NCBI GenBank assembly: GCA_003151745.1
Contig: PLYJ01000044.1
Coordinates: forward strand, 1-48,764
DNA: 48,764 bases
From: Bacteroidota bacterium
Lineage (GTDB): Bacteria; Bacteroidota; Bacteroidia; AKYH767-A; 2013-40CM-41-45
Direction of reading: 5' to 3'
How positions within the stretch are numbered: the first letter of the stretch is position 1; each line of letters opens with the position of its first letter. Under the pieces are notes generated by a model. That model worked only from the letters and a program-made list of their open reading frames with translations. It searched no databases and was not told the origin of the DNA. Below are positions 1-8,948 of the stretch, one piece after another. A program made the position numbers and the translations under genes.

Positions 1-87
1 AACTTTTTTCAGGACGAGACATAAAACTAAATTAAATAATAAGTAAAAGCAATGAGAACATTAAAATTTTTGTTGGCGAGTGTGAGA

Positions 88-1314
88 CTATGAACTTTGA
101 ACTACTGTTTCTTTCAAAACTGTTTTTCCGGGATACACTTTCAAAGCCTCATCAAGGCATTGCATCGCTTTTTTAAGGGAATCGAGATTTAGCACGTATG
201 CAATGCGCACTTCATCCGTTCCAAGTGATGAGTCTGAATAAAAACCTGTTGCAGGCGCAAGCATCACTGTTTCATTGTTGTGAGAAAACTCTTCCAAAAG
301 CCACTGGCAAAACTTATCTGAATTGTCAATGGGCAGGCGGGCTATGCAATAAAATGCGCCGCTTGGCTTAGGACAAAAAACTCCTTCCATTTTATTGAGC
401 GCATCCACTACAAAGTTTCTGCGTTCCACATATTCGCTTTTCACTTTTTTGAAATAGCTGTCCGGTGTATCAATGGCTGCCTCTGCTCCTACCTGCCCAA
501 ATGTAGGAGGGCTTAAACGCGCCTGTGCAAACTTCAATGCTGTGCTCATTACCTCCTTGTTTCGTGAAATAAGAGCGCCGATGCGTGCGCCACATGCACT
601 ATATCGTTTTGAAATGGAATCAAGCAGCACAACATTTTGCTCAATGCCTTTTAAATTCATCACCGAGTAATATTCTTTATCGTCGTAACAAAACTCACGA
701 TACACTTCATCGGAAAACAACCAGAGGTCATACTTAGCGACTATTTCCTTCAATGATTCCAGTTCCTTGCGCGTATATAAGCAGCCTGTGGGATTGTTCG
801 GGTTGCATATCATAATGGCTTTCGTTCGAGGAGTGATGATCTTTTCAAACTCACCTATCGGAGGCAAAGCAAATCCCGTTTCAATAATCGAACGGATTGG
901 TTTTATCACAATGCCTGCCTGCGTGGTGAATCCGTTGTAATTCGCATAAAAAGGTTCCGGTATAATTATTTCATCGTCTTCGTTAAGGCACGTCATCATA
1001 CCTATTTCGATGGCCTCACTGCCACCGGTTGTAACCATGATGTCAGTATAATCAAGCTCAATGTTATACCGCTTGTAATAAGCAGTCAGTTTCCTGCGAT
1101 AAGATTCAATGCCTGCGCTATGGCTGTATTCCACCACCCTCGGAGAAAAAGTATGAATGGCATTCAGCATCGTTTCAGGTGTTTCAATATCCGGCTGCCC
1201 GATGTTGAGATGATAAACTTTCCTGCCTTTTTTCTTTGCTTCTTCCGCATAAGGAACCAGCTTTCGAATGGGAGAAGGCGGCATTGAATACCCCTTGTGA
1301 GATGTTTTCGGCAT
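88..1314 (-). CDS. PLP-dependent class I aminotransferase
   Basis: A fold-type I, AspAT-like aminotransferase of 408 residues, the normal family length, expected to be cytosolic. Visible motifs are the NPNNPTG turn at residues 171-177, SDEVY at 201-205 (PLP ring contacts), the Schiff-base lysine in SISKRYS (Lys236) and a downstream Arg (about 244). Family members transfer amino groups between amino acids such as aspartate, alanine or aromatic ones and 2-oxoacids. The exact substrate cannot be read from sequence. The gene is monocistronic, and a strong hairpin separates it from the DUF1573 gene upstream. The ATG start gives a normal N-terminus beginning with a PPSPIRKL segment typical of the family. 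Confidence 0.93.
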   Translation of the reverse strand: MPKTSHKGYSMPPSPIRKLVPYAEEAKKKGRKVYHLNIGQPDIETPETMLNAIHTFSPRVVEYSHSAGIESYRRKLTAYYKRYNIELDYTDIMVTTGGSEAIEIGMMTCLNEDDEIIIPEPFYANYNGFTTQAGIVIKPIRSIIETGFALPPIGEFEKIITPRTKAIMICNPNNPTGCLYTRKELESLKEIVAKYDLWLFSDEVYREFCYDDKEYYSVMNLKGIEQNVVLLDSISKRYSACGARIGALISRNKEVMSTALKFAQARLSPPTFGQVGAEAAIDTPDSYFKKVKSEYVERRNFVVDALNKMEGVFCPKPSGAFYCIARLPIDNSDKFCQWLLEEFSHNNETVMLAPATGFYSDSSLGTDEVRIAYVLNLDSLKKAMQCLDEALKVYPGKTVLKETVVQSS

Positions 1315-1333
1315 GAACGGATGGGATTAAAAG

Positions 1334-1371
1334 TTTACAGCCCCTCCGAATGATTTCGGAGAGGCCGTAAA
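1334..1371 (-). terminator. Hairpin terminator after DUF1573 gene
   Basis: Two 17-nt arms (1334-1350 and 1355-1371) pair with two mismatches around a TGAT loop. The core CTCCGAA/TTCGGAG is perfect. The hairpin lies 28 bp past the stop of the minus-strand DUF1573 gene and is followed on that strand by CTTTTAAT, as in an intrinsic terminator with a weak U tract. Confidence 0.65.
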
Positions 1372-1398
1372 GGTAAATAATCTATTTAAAAATAATTA

Positions 1399-1908
1399 TT
1401 AATGAGCTATCGGAGCGCCGTCAGCTGGCTTTGTTGTTGGAGGAACTGCAGGTGCAGGAGGAGCTTCCACATTGCCCTTCAGGTGAAGAACGACAGGGTT
1501 GTTCTTTGCATTGGAGTTAATGGTTACAGTCTTATCCTGCATGCCCATCTTTCCTGCTGAGTTGAAAGTAACCTTAATGGTTGACTTCTGTCCTTTTGCA
1601 ACCGGTTCTTTAGGCCACTGTGGAACTGTGCAACCACATGAACCATGCGCTTCAGAAATAATGATAGGCTCTTTACCATCATTTGTGAAGTTGAAATCGT
1701 GATTTATCACATCACCCTGCTTGATGGTTCCGAAGTTGAATTCCAGTTCCTGGAATTTGAAATCACCGGCGTTTGGGTTTGGCGGAGGAGTAGCTGCCGG
1801 AGTAACTGCCGGTGCCGCCGAAGCAGGAGCTACCGTGTTTTTGTCTTGCGCATTCACTGCTGCGGTAACGAACAGGAACATGCCTAATGCTAAGATTGAT
1901 TTTTTCAT
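1399..1908 (-). CDS. DUF1573 secreted protein (copy 1)
   Basis: A secreted 169-residue protein. Residues 1-20 form a signal peptide ending AVNA before QDK, followed by an Ala/Pro-rich linker (about 25-47). The DUF1573 domain then has the family signature FGTIKQGD (59-66) and GSCGCTVPQWP (89-99), which carries the conserved cysteine pair. DUF1573 is an Ig-like beta-sandwich domain very common in Bacteroidota, and its molecular role is not established. The C-terminus is again Pro/Ala rich. A second DUF1573 gene lies 76 bp upstream on the same strand, so the pair is a likely tandem duplication transcribed together. Confidence 0.9.
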   Translation of the reverse strand: MKKSILALGMFLFVTAAVNAQDKNTVAPASAAPAVTPAATPPPNPNAGDFKFQELEFNFGTIKQGDVINHDFNFTNDGKEPIIISEAHGSCGCTVPQWPKEPVAKGQKSTIKVTFNSAGKMGMQDKTVTINSNAKNNPVVLHLKGNVEAPPAPAVPPTTKPADGAPIAH

Positions 1909-1984
1909 TGATTTGGATTTTTAGTTTATTTAATTATTTATTTGGTTTGACTGTGAAGAAACTTATTGATAAAAATTTTATATA

Positions 1985-2467
1985 TTATTTACTGCTTTTT
2001 TCAAACGGAGTGTTTTCGCTTGCCCTGTTAAATGGCAATGTTTGATTGCTTAAGTCCTCCCCCGCTTCTACCACTCCTTTAATGGTAATAACTTTAGTTG
2101 CTGTTTTAGCATTTGATTCAATGGTAACAGTTTTGGTAAAGGCTCCCACACGCTTCGTATCATAATGAACCTGTATGGTTGCTGTCTGCCCTTTCATCAC
2201 AGGCTCCTTTGGCCAGGTAGGAACAGTGCATCCACAGCTTCCCTTTGCATTTGAAATAATAAGAGGATCGGTGCCGGTATTCTTAAATTTGAATTCACAG
2301 CTTCCGTCATCGCCCTGTTTTATAGTACCGTAATCATGAAGCTCCTGCATAAATGTAATTTCAGGAGCGTTCGGATTGTCTTTCGCTTTTGCAGGTGCAG
2401 CATCCTGCGCCCTGGAAACGCACCCAAGGCTAAGGATCAGAAGTGAAGTGAAGATAATCCTTTTCAT
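1985..2467 (-). CDS. DUF1573 secreted protein (copy 2)
   Basis: A 160-residue paralogue of the adjacent downstream gene. It has a signal peptide (MKRIIFTSLLILSLGCVSRA, cleavage before QDA), a short Ala/Lys linker, then YGTIKQGD (46-53) and GSCGCTVPTWP (76-86), the same signature with the same spacing. The tail after residue 130 is polar instead of Pro-rich, so the copies have diverged mainly in their linkers. Cys16 in LSLGC could also be a lipobox, making a lipoprotein possible. Function is unknown beyond the family assignment. Confidence 0.9.
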   Translation of the reverse strand: MKRIIFTSLLILSLGCVSRAQDAAPAKAKDNPNAPEITFMQELHDYGTIKQGDDGSCEFKFKNTGTDPLIISNAKGSCGCTVPTWPKEPVMKGQTATIQVHYDTKRVGAFTKTVTIESNAKTATKVITIKGVVEAGEDLSNQTLPFNRASENTPFEKSSK

Positions 2468-2642
2468 CGTTTACCTGTTAATGTCAAGTGAGACAAAGGT
2501 ATTAAACATTTTAAAATCACTTAACATCCTTACAATTACAATGCAAAATAAATTCAATAATGTGAAAAAACTATGAATTAAAATATATTTTTGACCTTTC
2601 CCTATTCGTGTCCGGGTAATAGTTTGAGCAAGATACAGAGTG

Positions 2643-2716
2643 AAAGAAGAAGTAGTATGAATATAGCATGAGCAAATAAAAAGAAGAAGTAGTATGAATA
2701 TAGCATGAGCAAATAA
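2643..2716. repeat. Perfect 37-bp tandem duplication
   Basis: Bases 2643-2679 and 2680-2716 are identical 37-mers in direct tandem, ending 6 bp before the tRNA-Gly gene. The unit contains AGTAGTATGAATATAGCATG. No reading frame or promoter motif is obvious. The perfect identity suggests a recent slippage or duplication event. Confidence 0.95.
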
Positions 2717-2722
2717 TGAGAA

Positions 2723-2795
2723 GCGGTAATAGCTCAGTTCGTAGAGTATCAGTTTCCCAAACTGAAGGTCGCGGGTTCGATTCCCGTTTACCGCT
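2723..2795 (+). tRNA. tRNA-Gly (anticodon CCC)
   Basis: A 73-nt cloverleaf. Acceptor arms GCGGTAA (2723-2729) and TTACCGC (2788-2794) pair fully, with discriminator T. The anticodon stem TCAGT/ACTGA encloses the loop TTCCCAA, giving anticodon CCC (glycine, codon GGG). The T arm GCGGG/CCCGT encloses TTCGATT. CCA is not encoded. Confidence 0.95.
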
Positions 2796-2876
2796 CTTTT
2801 AAATTAATAAGGTATAATGAATAAGGAATAAAAAGCAGAATGCATTTTCAACGGACTAAAAAGAGATTTGTTCATT

Positions 2877-3497
2877 TTATTCCTTCTTCATTAAGCTAAA
2901 AATCTGCTTGCAGAAATCATATTCATCCGGCTGATGATTGGAACAAACTACAATCAATTTACCCAAAGCATATTTTTCTATAAGGCTCCTGTACCATTTG
3001 ACGGCTTCTTTATCCAGGTTGGACGCAGGTTCATCAAGCAGCATTATCGGAACATCACTCAACAACGCCAACGTCAGCTTAACACGCTGTTTCATACCTG
3101 AAGAAAAATATTTAAAAATTTTTCGGGCAGATTGGCCTAATTCAGTATGTGCTATAATATCATCGTTAGAAAAGCTTGCTACCGGCTTCTTAAATTTAAA
3201 ATGAATGCGGACGATATCTTCAAGAGTAAACTCTTCAATCAACTCAAGATAAGGAGATGCAAAGCTGATGTAATTAAAAACTTCAGATGCCTCTACTTTT
3301 TTATTATCAAACGAATGAGTGATTTTTCCTTCGCTTGAAGTAACAATGCCTGCAAGCATTTGCAATAAGGTTGATTTACCTGATCCGTTAGGCCCAAGTA
3401 TTGCAAGAGAATCGTTTGCTTTAAGTGAAATGTTTACATCCCGAAAAATCCAGTCTTTGTAAAACTTCTTTCCTGCTTTTTCGACAAGTATAGTCAC
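2877..3497 (-). CDS. ABC transporter ATP-binding protein
   Basis: A single ABC ATPase domain of about 206 residues. It has a Walker A (LGPNGSGKST), a degenerate signature (FSSGMKQRVKL in place of LSGGQ) and a Walker B with the catalytic Glu (MLLDEPASNLD). No permease is adjacent, so the exported or imported substrate is unknown. A longer frame runs up to 3578, but its first 27 codons are made of intergenic word-repeat DNA. The GTG at 3495-3497 (product MTILVEKAGKKF) gives a family-typical start and is preferred. The gene lies downstream of lpxA on the same strand. Confidence 0.8.
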   Translation of the reverse strand: MTILVEKAGKKFYKDWIFRDVNISLKANDSLAILGPNGSGKSTLLQMLAGIVTSSEGKITHSFDNKKVEASEVFNYISFASPYLELIEEFTLEDIVRIHFKFKKPVASFSNDDIIAHTELGQSARKIFKYFSSGMKQRVKLTLALLSDVPIMLLDEPASNLDKEAVKWYRSLIEKYALGKLIVVCSNHQPDEYDFCKQIFSLMKKE

Positions 3498-3581
3498 GAG
3501 CAAATGATGTGTAAATGTGAAGATGTGCGGATGTGAAGATGAGACAATCCGCACATTTGCACATCCGATAATCTGCACATC
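3498..3581. repeat. Intergenic GATGTG-word palindrome
   Basis: The gap between lpxA and the ABC ATPase gene is filled with repeats of GATGTG-like words and their complements. ATGTGCGGAT at 3523-3532 pairs perfectly with ATCCGCACAT at 3547-3556. It artificially opens the ABC reading frame upstream. It resembles the other intergenic word palindromes of this window in design but not in sequence. Confidence 0.75.
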
Positions 3582-4367
3582 CTATTCCCCCTTACCATAA
3601 CCTTTCATTATTCCTCTCGATGAATTGCGTATAAAAAGGAGGATTTCATCGCGTTCGGGAGAAGGCTTCATTTCTGCTTCGATAATTTCAAGTGCGCGGG
3701 AACTATTATGCCCTTTCACAAAAATGGTTCTATATATCTCTTGTATCTCTGCAATCTTTTCATTGCTAAATCCTCTTCTGCGAAGCCCTACTGAATTGAT
3801 CCCCACATAAGCAAGCGGCTCGCGAGCTGCTTTCACAAATGGAGGAACATCCTTTCTGATAAGTGAACCTCCCGAAATCATGACATGCGAACCGATATGC
3901 ACAAACTGGTGAACAGCCGATAACCCGCCAACGATTGCGAAATCATCTATCACAATATGCCCGGCGAGCGTTACACCATTAGCGAGAATGCAGTTGTCGC
4001 CGATAACACAATCGTGAGCGATATGCACATAAGCCATCAGCAAATTGTTTTTGCCGATCACTGTTTTGCCAAGCACCTTGGTGCCCCGGTTTATCGTTAC
4101 AAATTCCCGAACGATAGTATTATCTCCGATCTCGGCAGTAGTTATTTCCCCTGCAAATTTTAAATCCTGCGGGATGGCGCCGATAACAGAGCCCGGAAAT
4201 ATTTTACAATTCTTCCCGATACGTGTTCCCGGCATAATGGTCACACTGCTTCCTATCCAGGTATTTTCACCTATTTCAACATTTTCATGAATAGTGGTAA
4301 AGGGATCTATCTTAACTTCTGACGCAACCTTCGCATCAGGATGAATATACACTAACTTTTCAGCCAT
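3582..4367 (-). CDS. lpxA: Acyl-ACP--UDP-GlcNAc O-acyltransferase
   Basis: LpxA catalyses the first step of lipid A synthesis: transfer of a 3-hydroxyacyl chain from acyl carrier protein to UDP-N-acetylglucosamine, in the cytosol. The 261-residue length matches the family. The first two thirds are left-handed beta-helix hexapeptide repeats (IGxxx pattern, about residues 10-185). The catalytic histidine motif HIAHDC is at 115-120 (His118 equivalent to the E. coli active-site His), and IGAIPQDLKF (62-71) is an LpxA hallmark. The C-terminal helical domain (about 190-261) includes the family-typical GLRRRGFS segment. lpxD, lpxC or fabZ are not in the adjacent DNA, at least within this window. Confidence 0.93.
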   Translation of the reverse strand: MAEKLVYIHPDAKVASEVKIDPFTTIHENVEIGENTWIGSSVTIMPGTRIGKNCKIFPGSVIGAIPQDLKFAGEITTAEIGDNTIVREFVTINRGTKVLGKTVIGKNNLLMAYVHIAHDCVIGDNCILANGVTLAGHIVIDDFAIVGGLSAVHQFVHIGSHVMISGGSLIRKDVPPFVKAAREPLAYVGINSVGLRRRGFSNEKIAEIQEIYRTIFVKGHNSSRALEIIEAEMKPSPERDEILLFIRNSSRGIMKGYGKGE

Positions 4368-4445
4368 TAATTCTAAATTTCGGTTTCAAACCTACATGAA
4401 TTTTGCAGAATACGCAACAGGCGGGTGAAAAGTGTAAATAAAAGC

Positions 4446-4517
4446 CTATTCCTTCACAAACTTTAAAACAAACTTTTGAGTTTGATCTGACAACTCAACA
4501 GCGGTTCTCAAGTCTTA
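4446..4517 (-). pseudogene. Remnant of a T9SS C-terminal sorting domain
   Basis: An open stretch of 23 codons, bounded upstream by a stop, reads DLRTAVELSDQTQ then KFVLKFVKE and a stop. The ending KFVxKFVKE is the typical last beta-strand of type A T9SS sorting domains, compare VVKRFVKE in the intact gene at 15934-16563. No longer frame precedes it and no start codon is present. It is best read as the last scrap of a deleted secreted-protein gene. Confidence 0.45.
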
Positions 4518-4761
4518 GAACAAGTGTTCCATTCTTAACAATTAAGCACCTCATATTTTTCACGGGCATCATGCATATTAAAAGCTTTCACCTGAAATTA
4601 TGAAACAGGTTTAGATACTTAATAAAGTAACAGCAATAACCAATATCCGGACACATCAACCCTTATCGAACGCAGCAATAACTCATTTTCTTTCAGCAAA
4701 GATTAAACATGGGACAGATGAAAATCATCCTGTTTACGCTAAACCCTTTACGAATCCTTAT
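4518..4761. other. Intergenic DNA without recognised features
   Basis: This AT-rich spacer lies between the T9SS-tail remnant and the 21-bp repeat array. I see no gene, tRNA or clear hairpin. The last 21 bases (4741-4761) may be a badly decayed first unit of the array. Confidence 0.5.
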
Positions 4762-5055
4762 AAGGAATTTACAATAATACCTGAGGAATTGTAAATTTCA
4801 TGCGTTGGGGGTATATCCCCTGATGAGGAATTTTTAATGCCTGATGAGGAATTTCAAATGTCATGCATGAAATTTGTAAAGGTTGATGAGGAACTGATGT
4901 TGTCACATAAGGAATTAATGAAATCATATCAACAATTTAAAATAGTTACAAGTAGGCTATGACGGGTATAAGAGGAATTGTTAATGTCATGCAAGGAATT
5001 TGTAAAGGATGATGAACAATTTTCATTGTCATGCATGACAGTGATAAAGCCTTAA
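4762..5055. repeat. 14 x 21-bp degenerate tandem array (locus 1)
   Basis: Fourteen consecutive units of exactly 21 bp with no indels. Most begin RAGGAATT(T/G) and many end TCATGC or TGAT. The periodicity was checked by hand at every unit boundary. Read in the plus frame each unit is a heptad such as EEFQMSC, EELMLSH or KELMKSY, but stops fall in units 2, 10 and 14. The only ATG-to-stop frame of note is 4837-4962 (41 codons). Twenty-one bp is both seven codons and two helical turns. The array sits upstream of the GT-C transferase gene and may be a decayed coding minisatellite or a protein-binding array. Confidence 0.85.
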
Positions 5056-5213
5056 GTGACTTTGAGGCTGTTTCATCATCAACATGCGTTAATTACACTA
5101 ATTTACGTAAATCTTCCTTTAACAAAACCATGCAAATCATTAAAATATTTGGCATACCTTATTAAAAAGGATATTTTTGACCCGCCGGCAGTATAACACA
5201 CATTAACATAAAC

Positions 5214-6887
5214 ATGGTAAAGCCACTTAAAAATAAAAGCAGCAATAAAAGGATTGTCAGCAAGGGCATAAAAAAAACCGGTGATGCTTTGCCTAAAGAT
5301 CAATTTTGGGGATTGGAGAAGTTTCTTGAAAAGAATCAATCAATAATTATTCTCATTTTCTTATTTGTTTCTCTTATTTTTTCATTTTTTTTGTTTGATA
5401 TAAAAATATCAGAAGGCGGTGACGACTCCTATTACATACAACGCGCATGGTTTTTCATAAAACGAAATGAATTCCCCTTTTATCAAGGCCCGATTTATCC
5501 ATTCGTTTTAGCTATTCCAATTTATTTCTTTGGAATAAATCTCATTGTATTAAAGCTTACTTCTGTAATCTTTACTTTAGGTACACTTTGGTTTACCTAT
5601 CTCTCTTTTCGAAAAAGGATTCCTTACATCGTTTTATTTTCACTTATTTTCTTCCTCTCCGCAAACTCGTATATACAATACTATGCAAGTCAAACCTACA
5701 GCGAGGCATTCTTTCTTTTCTTACAGGCATTTGTACTTTATTTGATTATTAAGCTGATTGATTTAATAGCAGTGACGGACAGCGCCCCGGTAAAAAAAAT
5801 TGAATACAAAAATATTTTATTGGTTGGTTTTGGGCTCATGCTTATGTCATTATCAAAAGATATTGCAATTATTTGCATATTCTCTGTCGTTCTGTTTTTT
5901 CTTGCTTATCGCAAATACAAACAGGGCCTTTTTATTTTTATTTCATTCATTACATGGAAAGTTTTAGCTGAAGTATTGATACGGATATTTTATATAGGAG
6001 GGTCAAGTCATGTTCAGCAAATGCTTTTAAAAGATTATTACAAACCGGAATTAGGTTACGAGACTTTTACCGGAATGATAGATCGTTTCTTTGCTAATGT
6101 TGAACACTTTTTATCTGTTAGCCTTCCTAAGCTATGTCACTTCAGAGAGTCAGCTGCTTCTCAATCAATAACCTTTCTTGCAATTGTATTGTCGTTGACG
6201 TTAATCGCAATTGCCATATTCGCTTATAAGCGTAACAAGTATATATTTTTTGCATTAACATACGCTATCATTCTATTCTGTGGCGTTTGTGTTGGATTGC
6301 CTGCCAACCTCGTGCAAGACCGTCATATTTTGATTGCTCTTCCGCTTATTTATATGGCCCTCATTTATGGCCTGTATCAGGTAACGATTAAATCCTCTTC
6401 TGTACTGCGGTTTTATTTTCTCTGCTTCATGCTGATATTCTTTGCCTTCAACCTGTTTAATTCTATCGAAGATTCAACAAGAAATTTCAAAGTACTTCAG
6501 AAAAATATAAAGGGTGATATTTATTATGGCTTCACAGAGGATTGGGTGAATTTCCTTCGCATGAGTACCTATTGTGCTGATAGCCTCCCCCCCTCTTCTT
6601 TCATTGCTTCACGTAAAGCATCCATGTCCTTCATTTACGGAAAGGGAAAAGAGTTTTACCCTGTATTTGTTGTTTTCTCTAATAACGCTGACACTGTTCT
6701 CACAACGTTTAAAAAGGATAAAGTGACTCACGTTATTATGGCAAGCTTACGGCAAAATCCCAAAATTAATAATGGCCAGACAATTAATACCTTACAGCGT
6801 TTGTTTTACCCGCTTCGCGATAGACTTACTTTAGTGAAACAGATTGGAGAAAACGAGCCTGCTTATTTATATAAAATTAATTATTGA
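5214..6887 (+). CDS. GT-C fold membrane glycosyltransferase (GT39/ArnT-like)
   Basis: A polytopic membrane protein of 557 residues with roughly ten to twelve hydrophobic helices (first at about residues 45-65). It has the periplasm-facing acidic motif EGGDDSYYIQRAW just after TM1, the place where GT39 and related GT-C enzymes carry their catalytic Asp. Such enzymes move a sugar from a polyprenyl-phosphate donor to a lipid, glycan or protein acceptor on the outer face of the inner membrane. The soluble C-terminal part (about 430-557) is short. The convergent GT2 gene next to it looks like a polyprenyl-phosphate sugar synthase and could make its donor, which is inference. The start is preceded by 45 basic or polar residues. 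Confidence 0.8.
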   Translation: MVKPLKNKSSNKRIVSKGIKKTGDALPKDQFWGLEKFLEKNQSIIILIFLFVSLIFSFFLFDIKISEGGDDSYYIQRAWFFIKRNEFPFYQGPIYPFVLAIPIYFFGINLIVLKLTSVIFTLGTLWFTYLSFRKRIPYIVLFSLIFFLSANSYIQYYASQTYSEAFFLFLQAFVLYLIIKLIDLIAVTDSAPVKKIEYKNILLVGFGLMLMSLSKDIAIICIFSVVLFFLAYRKYKQGLFIFISFITWKVLAEVLIRIFYIGGSSHVQQMLLKDYYKPELGYETFTGMIDRFFANVEHFLSVSLPKLCHFRESAASQSITFLAIVLSLTLIAIAIFAYKRNKYIFFALTYAIILFCGVCVGLPANLVQDRHILIALPLIYMALIYGLYQVTIKSSSVLRFYFLCFMLIFFAFNLFNSIEDSTRNFKVLQKNIKGDIYYGFTEDWVNFLRMSTYCADSLPPSSFIASRKASMSFIYGKGKEFYPVFVVFSNNADTVLTTFKKDKVTHVIMASLRQNPKINNGQTINTLQRLFYPLRDRLTLVKQIGENEPAYLYKINY

Positions 6888-6922
6888 ATCCGGTAGTCAC
6901 GCATTAATTATTTTAAAGCGGA

Positions 6923-7660
6923 TTACCATTTTTTATTAAAATCTCCACGCGAAAAATATTTTTCAATAAAGACGTACATTAATATAAAGAAGTATCTGCT
7001 TCCCATTTCCCGGACTTTTAATTTTGATTCACCTGACTTCCTGTTTGTCCATGAGTTTGGAACAATGGTGTATGTATATCCCCTAATGATTGCTTTGAGA
7101 GGAAGCTCAATAGTGAGGTTAAAATGAGGGGCTATGAATGGCTTGATTCCGTCAATAGTATGTCGTTTATATAGTTTGAAAGCGTTAGTGGTATCATTGT
7201 AATTTATGCACATAACCATGCGAATAATAAAATTAGCCATCCTGTTGATTATTTTTTTCATTGCAGGATAATCAACAGTTTTTCCACCTTTAATAAAACG
7301 GCTTCCGAACACACAATCATAATTGCCTTCAATCATGGTTGTATAAAACCTGATAAGATCGTACGGAGAATCTGACAAATCGCCCATCATTATGGCTACA
7401 CAATCACCGCTATACCGTTCTAATCCATATCTGACAGCATAGCCAAAACCATTAGGGCCACGGTTTGTTTCATGCCTTAGGGATGGAAACTTCTTTGTCA
7501 ACTCCTCCAAAACTTTTGCAGTATTATCTTTTGAATTATCATTGACGACAAAAATTTCGTGTTCAATTTTAAATTTTTCAAAAGCATGCTCTATTTGTTC
7601 AATAGTTTCTGCAATTGACCCCTCTTCGTTATAGGCAGGAATGACAACACTTAATTTCAT
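6923..7660 (-). CDS. GT2 family glycosyltransferase, DPM1-like
   Basis: A 245-residue GT-A enzyme of the dolichol/polyprenyl-phosphate mannosyltransferase type. The N-terminus SVVIPAYNEE (4-13) and the nucleotide-binding VVNDNSKDNT (38-47) are typical. The acidic motif GDLSDSP (93-99) occupies the DxD position. There is no C-terminal pair of transmembrane helices, so this is the soluble, peripheral form. It probably charges polyprenyl phosphate with a sugar from a nucleotide donor on the cytosolic face. It sits downstream of the two epimerase genes on the same strand (36 bp after the first), suggesting one surface-sugar operon. Confidence 0.88.
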   Translation of the reverse strand: MKLSVVIPAYNEEGSIAETIEQIEHAFEKFKIEHEIFVVNDNSKDNTAKVLEELTKKFPSLRHETNRGPNGFGYAVRYGLERYSGDCVAIMMGDLSDSPYDLIRFYTTMIEGNYDCVFGSRFIKGGKTVDYPAMKKIINRMANFIIRMVMCINYNDTTNAFKLYKRHTIDGIKPFIAPHFNLTIELPLKAIIRGYTYTIVPNSWTNRKSGESKLKVREMGSRYFFILMYVFIEKYFSRGDFNKKW

Positions 7661-7696
7661 TTTTCCGGAAAATAAATCTTCTCAAAGTCCAGTTGG

Positions 7697-8758
7697 CTAT
7701 TGTTTAGAGAAGTGATTAAATATTTGAATTAAAATGTCATTTAAATTATACTTCCAATACCAATCAGGATAATGATTTCTGAACTTATTGACATCACTAA
7801 TCCACCAAATGTGATCACCTACTCTGTTAGTTTCTGAGTATTCATAATTCATTTTTTTGCCGGTAATTTGCTCACACATTTCAATGGCTTCAGCCATCGA
7901 GCAATTTGAATGTCGGCCTCCACCGGCATTATAGACTTCACCCTGCCTGGGATTTTGATGATAATGCCAAAACATATTTACCAAATCCCAGGAATGAATA
8001 TTATCTCTTACTTGTTTCCCCCGGTAACCGAAAACAGTGTATTTGTCGCCTGTGATCGCGCATTTCATCAGGTATGAAAGGAACCCGTGCAATTGAGTTC
8101 CTGAATGGTTAGGTCCGGTAAGACAACCTCCTCGAAAGACACCGGTATTCATGCCAAAATACTTTCCATACTCCTGCACCAATACATCAGCTGCTACTTT
8201 GGATACACCAAACAATGAATGTTTTGTTTGGTCAATGCTCATATGTTCATCAATTCCATTTTTAAAATACGGATGTGTTTTATCAATTTCCCATCTCTTT
8301 TCCAATTCAACCAATGGCAGGTAATTAGGAGTATCACCATATACCTTATTCGTGGAGGTAAAAATAAAAGTTGCTGATTGACAATATTTACGGGTCATTT
8401 CAAGCATATTCAACGTTCCGTTTGCATTTACTGTAAAATCTGTAACAGGCTCTTGAGCAGCCCAGTCATGACTTGGTTGCGCAGCAGCATGAATAATTAA
8501 TTTAATTTCGCCTCCGTGTGTCTGAAATAATTTTTCAAGCTCAACAATATTTCTAATATCAATGGAGTGGTGTTCAAAGTTGAGAATCGCACCAACTAAT
8601 CTTTTCGTATTCCATTCTGTTGAAGCATTGGCGCCGAAATAATACGCACGCATATTATTATCAACGCCAATAACCTTATCAAATTTTTTAGAAAAGAACT
8701 CTGCTGATTCACCTCCAATCAGTCCGGATGAGCCCGTTATAAGACAAATGCTTTGCAT
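7697..8758 (-). CDS. NAD-dependent epimerase, CDP-paratose 2-epimerase-like
   Basis: An extended SDR of 353 residues. The NAD-binding motif is GSSGLIGG (9-16), with an acidic residue after strand beta2 ([10 protein letters not shown]). The segment NMRAYYFG...STEWN and RGGCLTGP...HSGTQLHGF resemble CDP-tyvelose/CDP-paratose 2-epimerase relatives. The YxxxK motif position reads SLFGVSK (181-187), with Phe in place of Tyr. I recall this as usual in this subgroup, so I do not call it an inactivating change. The product is inferred to be a nucleotide-sugar epimer for surface glycans. A second SDR lies immediately upstream on the same strand. Confidence 0.82.
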   Translation of the reverse strand: MQSICLITGSSGLIGGESAEFFSKKFDKVIGVDNNMRAYYFGANASTEWNTKRLVGAILNFEHHSIDIRNIVELEKLFQTHGGEIKLIIHAAAQPSHDWAAQEPVTDFTVNANGTLNMLEMTRKYCQSATFIFTSTNKVYGDTPNYLPLVELEKRWEIDKTHPYFKNGIDEHMSIDQTKHSLFGVSKVAADVLVQEYGKYFGMNTGVFRGGCLTGPNHSGTQLHGFLSYLMKCAITGDKYTVFGYRGKQVRDNIHSWDLVNMFWHYHQNPRQGEVYNAGGGRHSNCSMAEAIEMCEQITGKKMNYEYSETNRVGDHIWWISDVNKFRNHYPDWYWKYNLNDILIQIFNHFSKQ

Positions 8759-8948
8759 AAACGAAGGAAAATTAAGATAAACATAACGGAAGCAGGAAAT
8801 TTTTATTTTCCGGTGAAATTAAAACAAAATAAATCACAACCCAAAGTCTTCCGGAGAAGTCCACACCCGGCTAGGCACGCATAGGTAGTACTTCGATCAA
8901 GATTTTTTCTCAATACAATTAAAAAAGTATTTATATAAGCAACTCCCC

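Noticed and set aside
2877-3578. Long start of the ABC ATPase gene
   Set aside because: The first 27 codons are intergenic GATGTG-word repeat DNA, and the GTG at 3497 gives a normal N-terminus.
4762-5055. Possible CRISPR array
   Set aside because: There is no conserved repeat alternating with unique spacers. All units are diverged 21-mers in direct tandem, and no cas gene is present.
5103-5339. Minus-strand 78-codon frame upstream of the GT-C gene
   Set aside because: It overlaps the start of a well-supported plus-strand gene and shows no domain.
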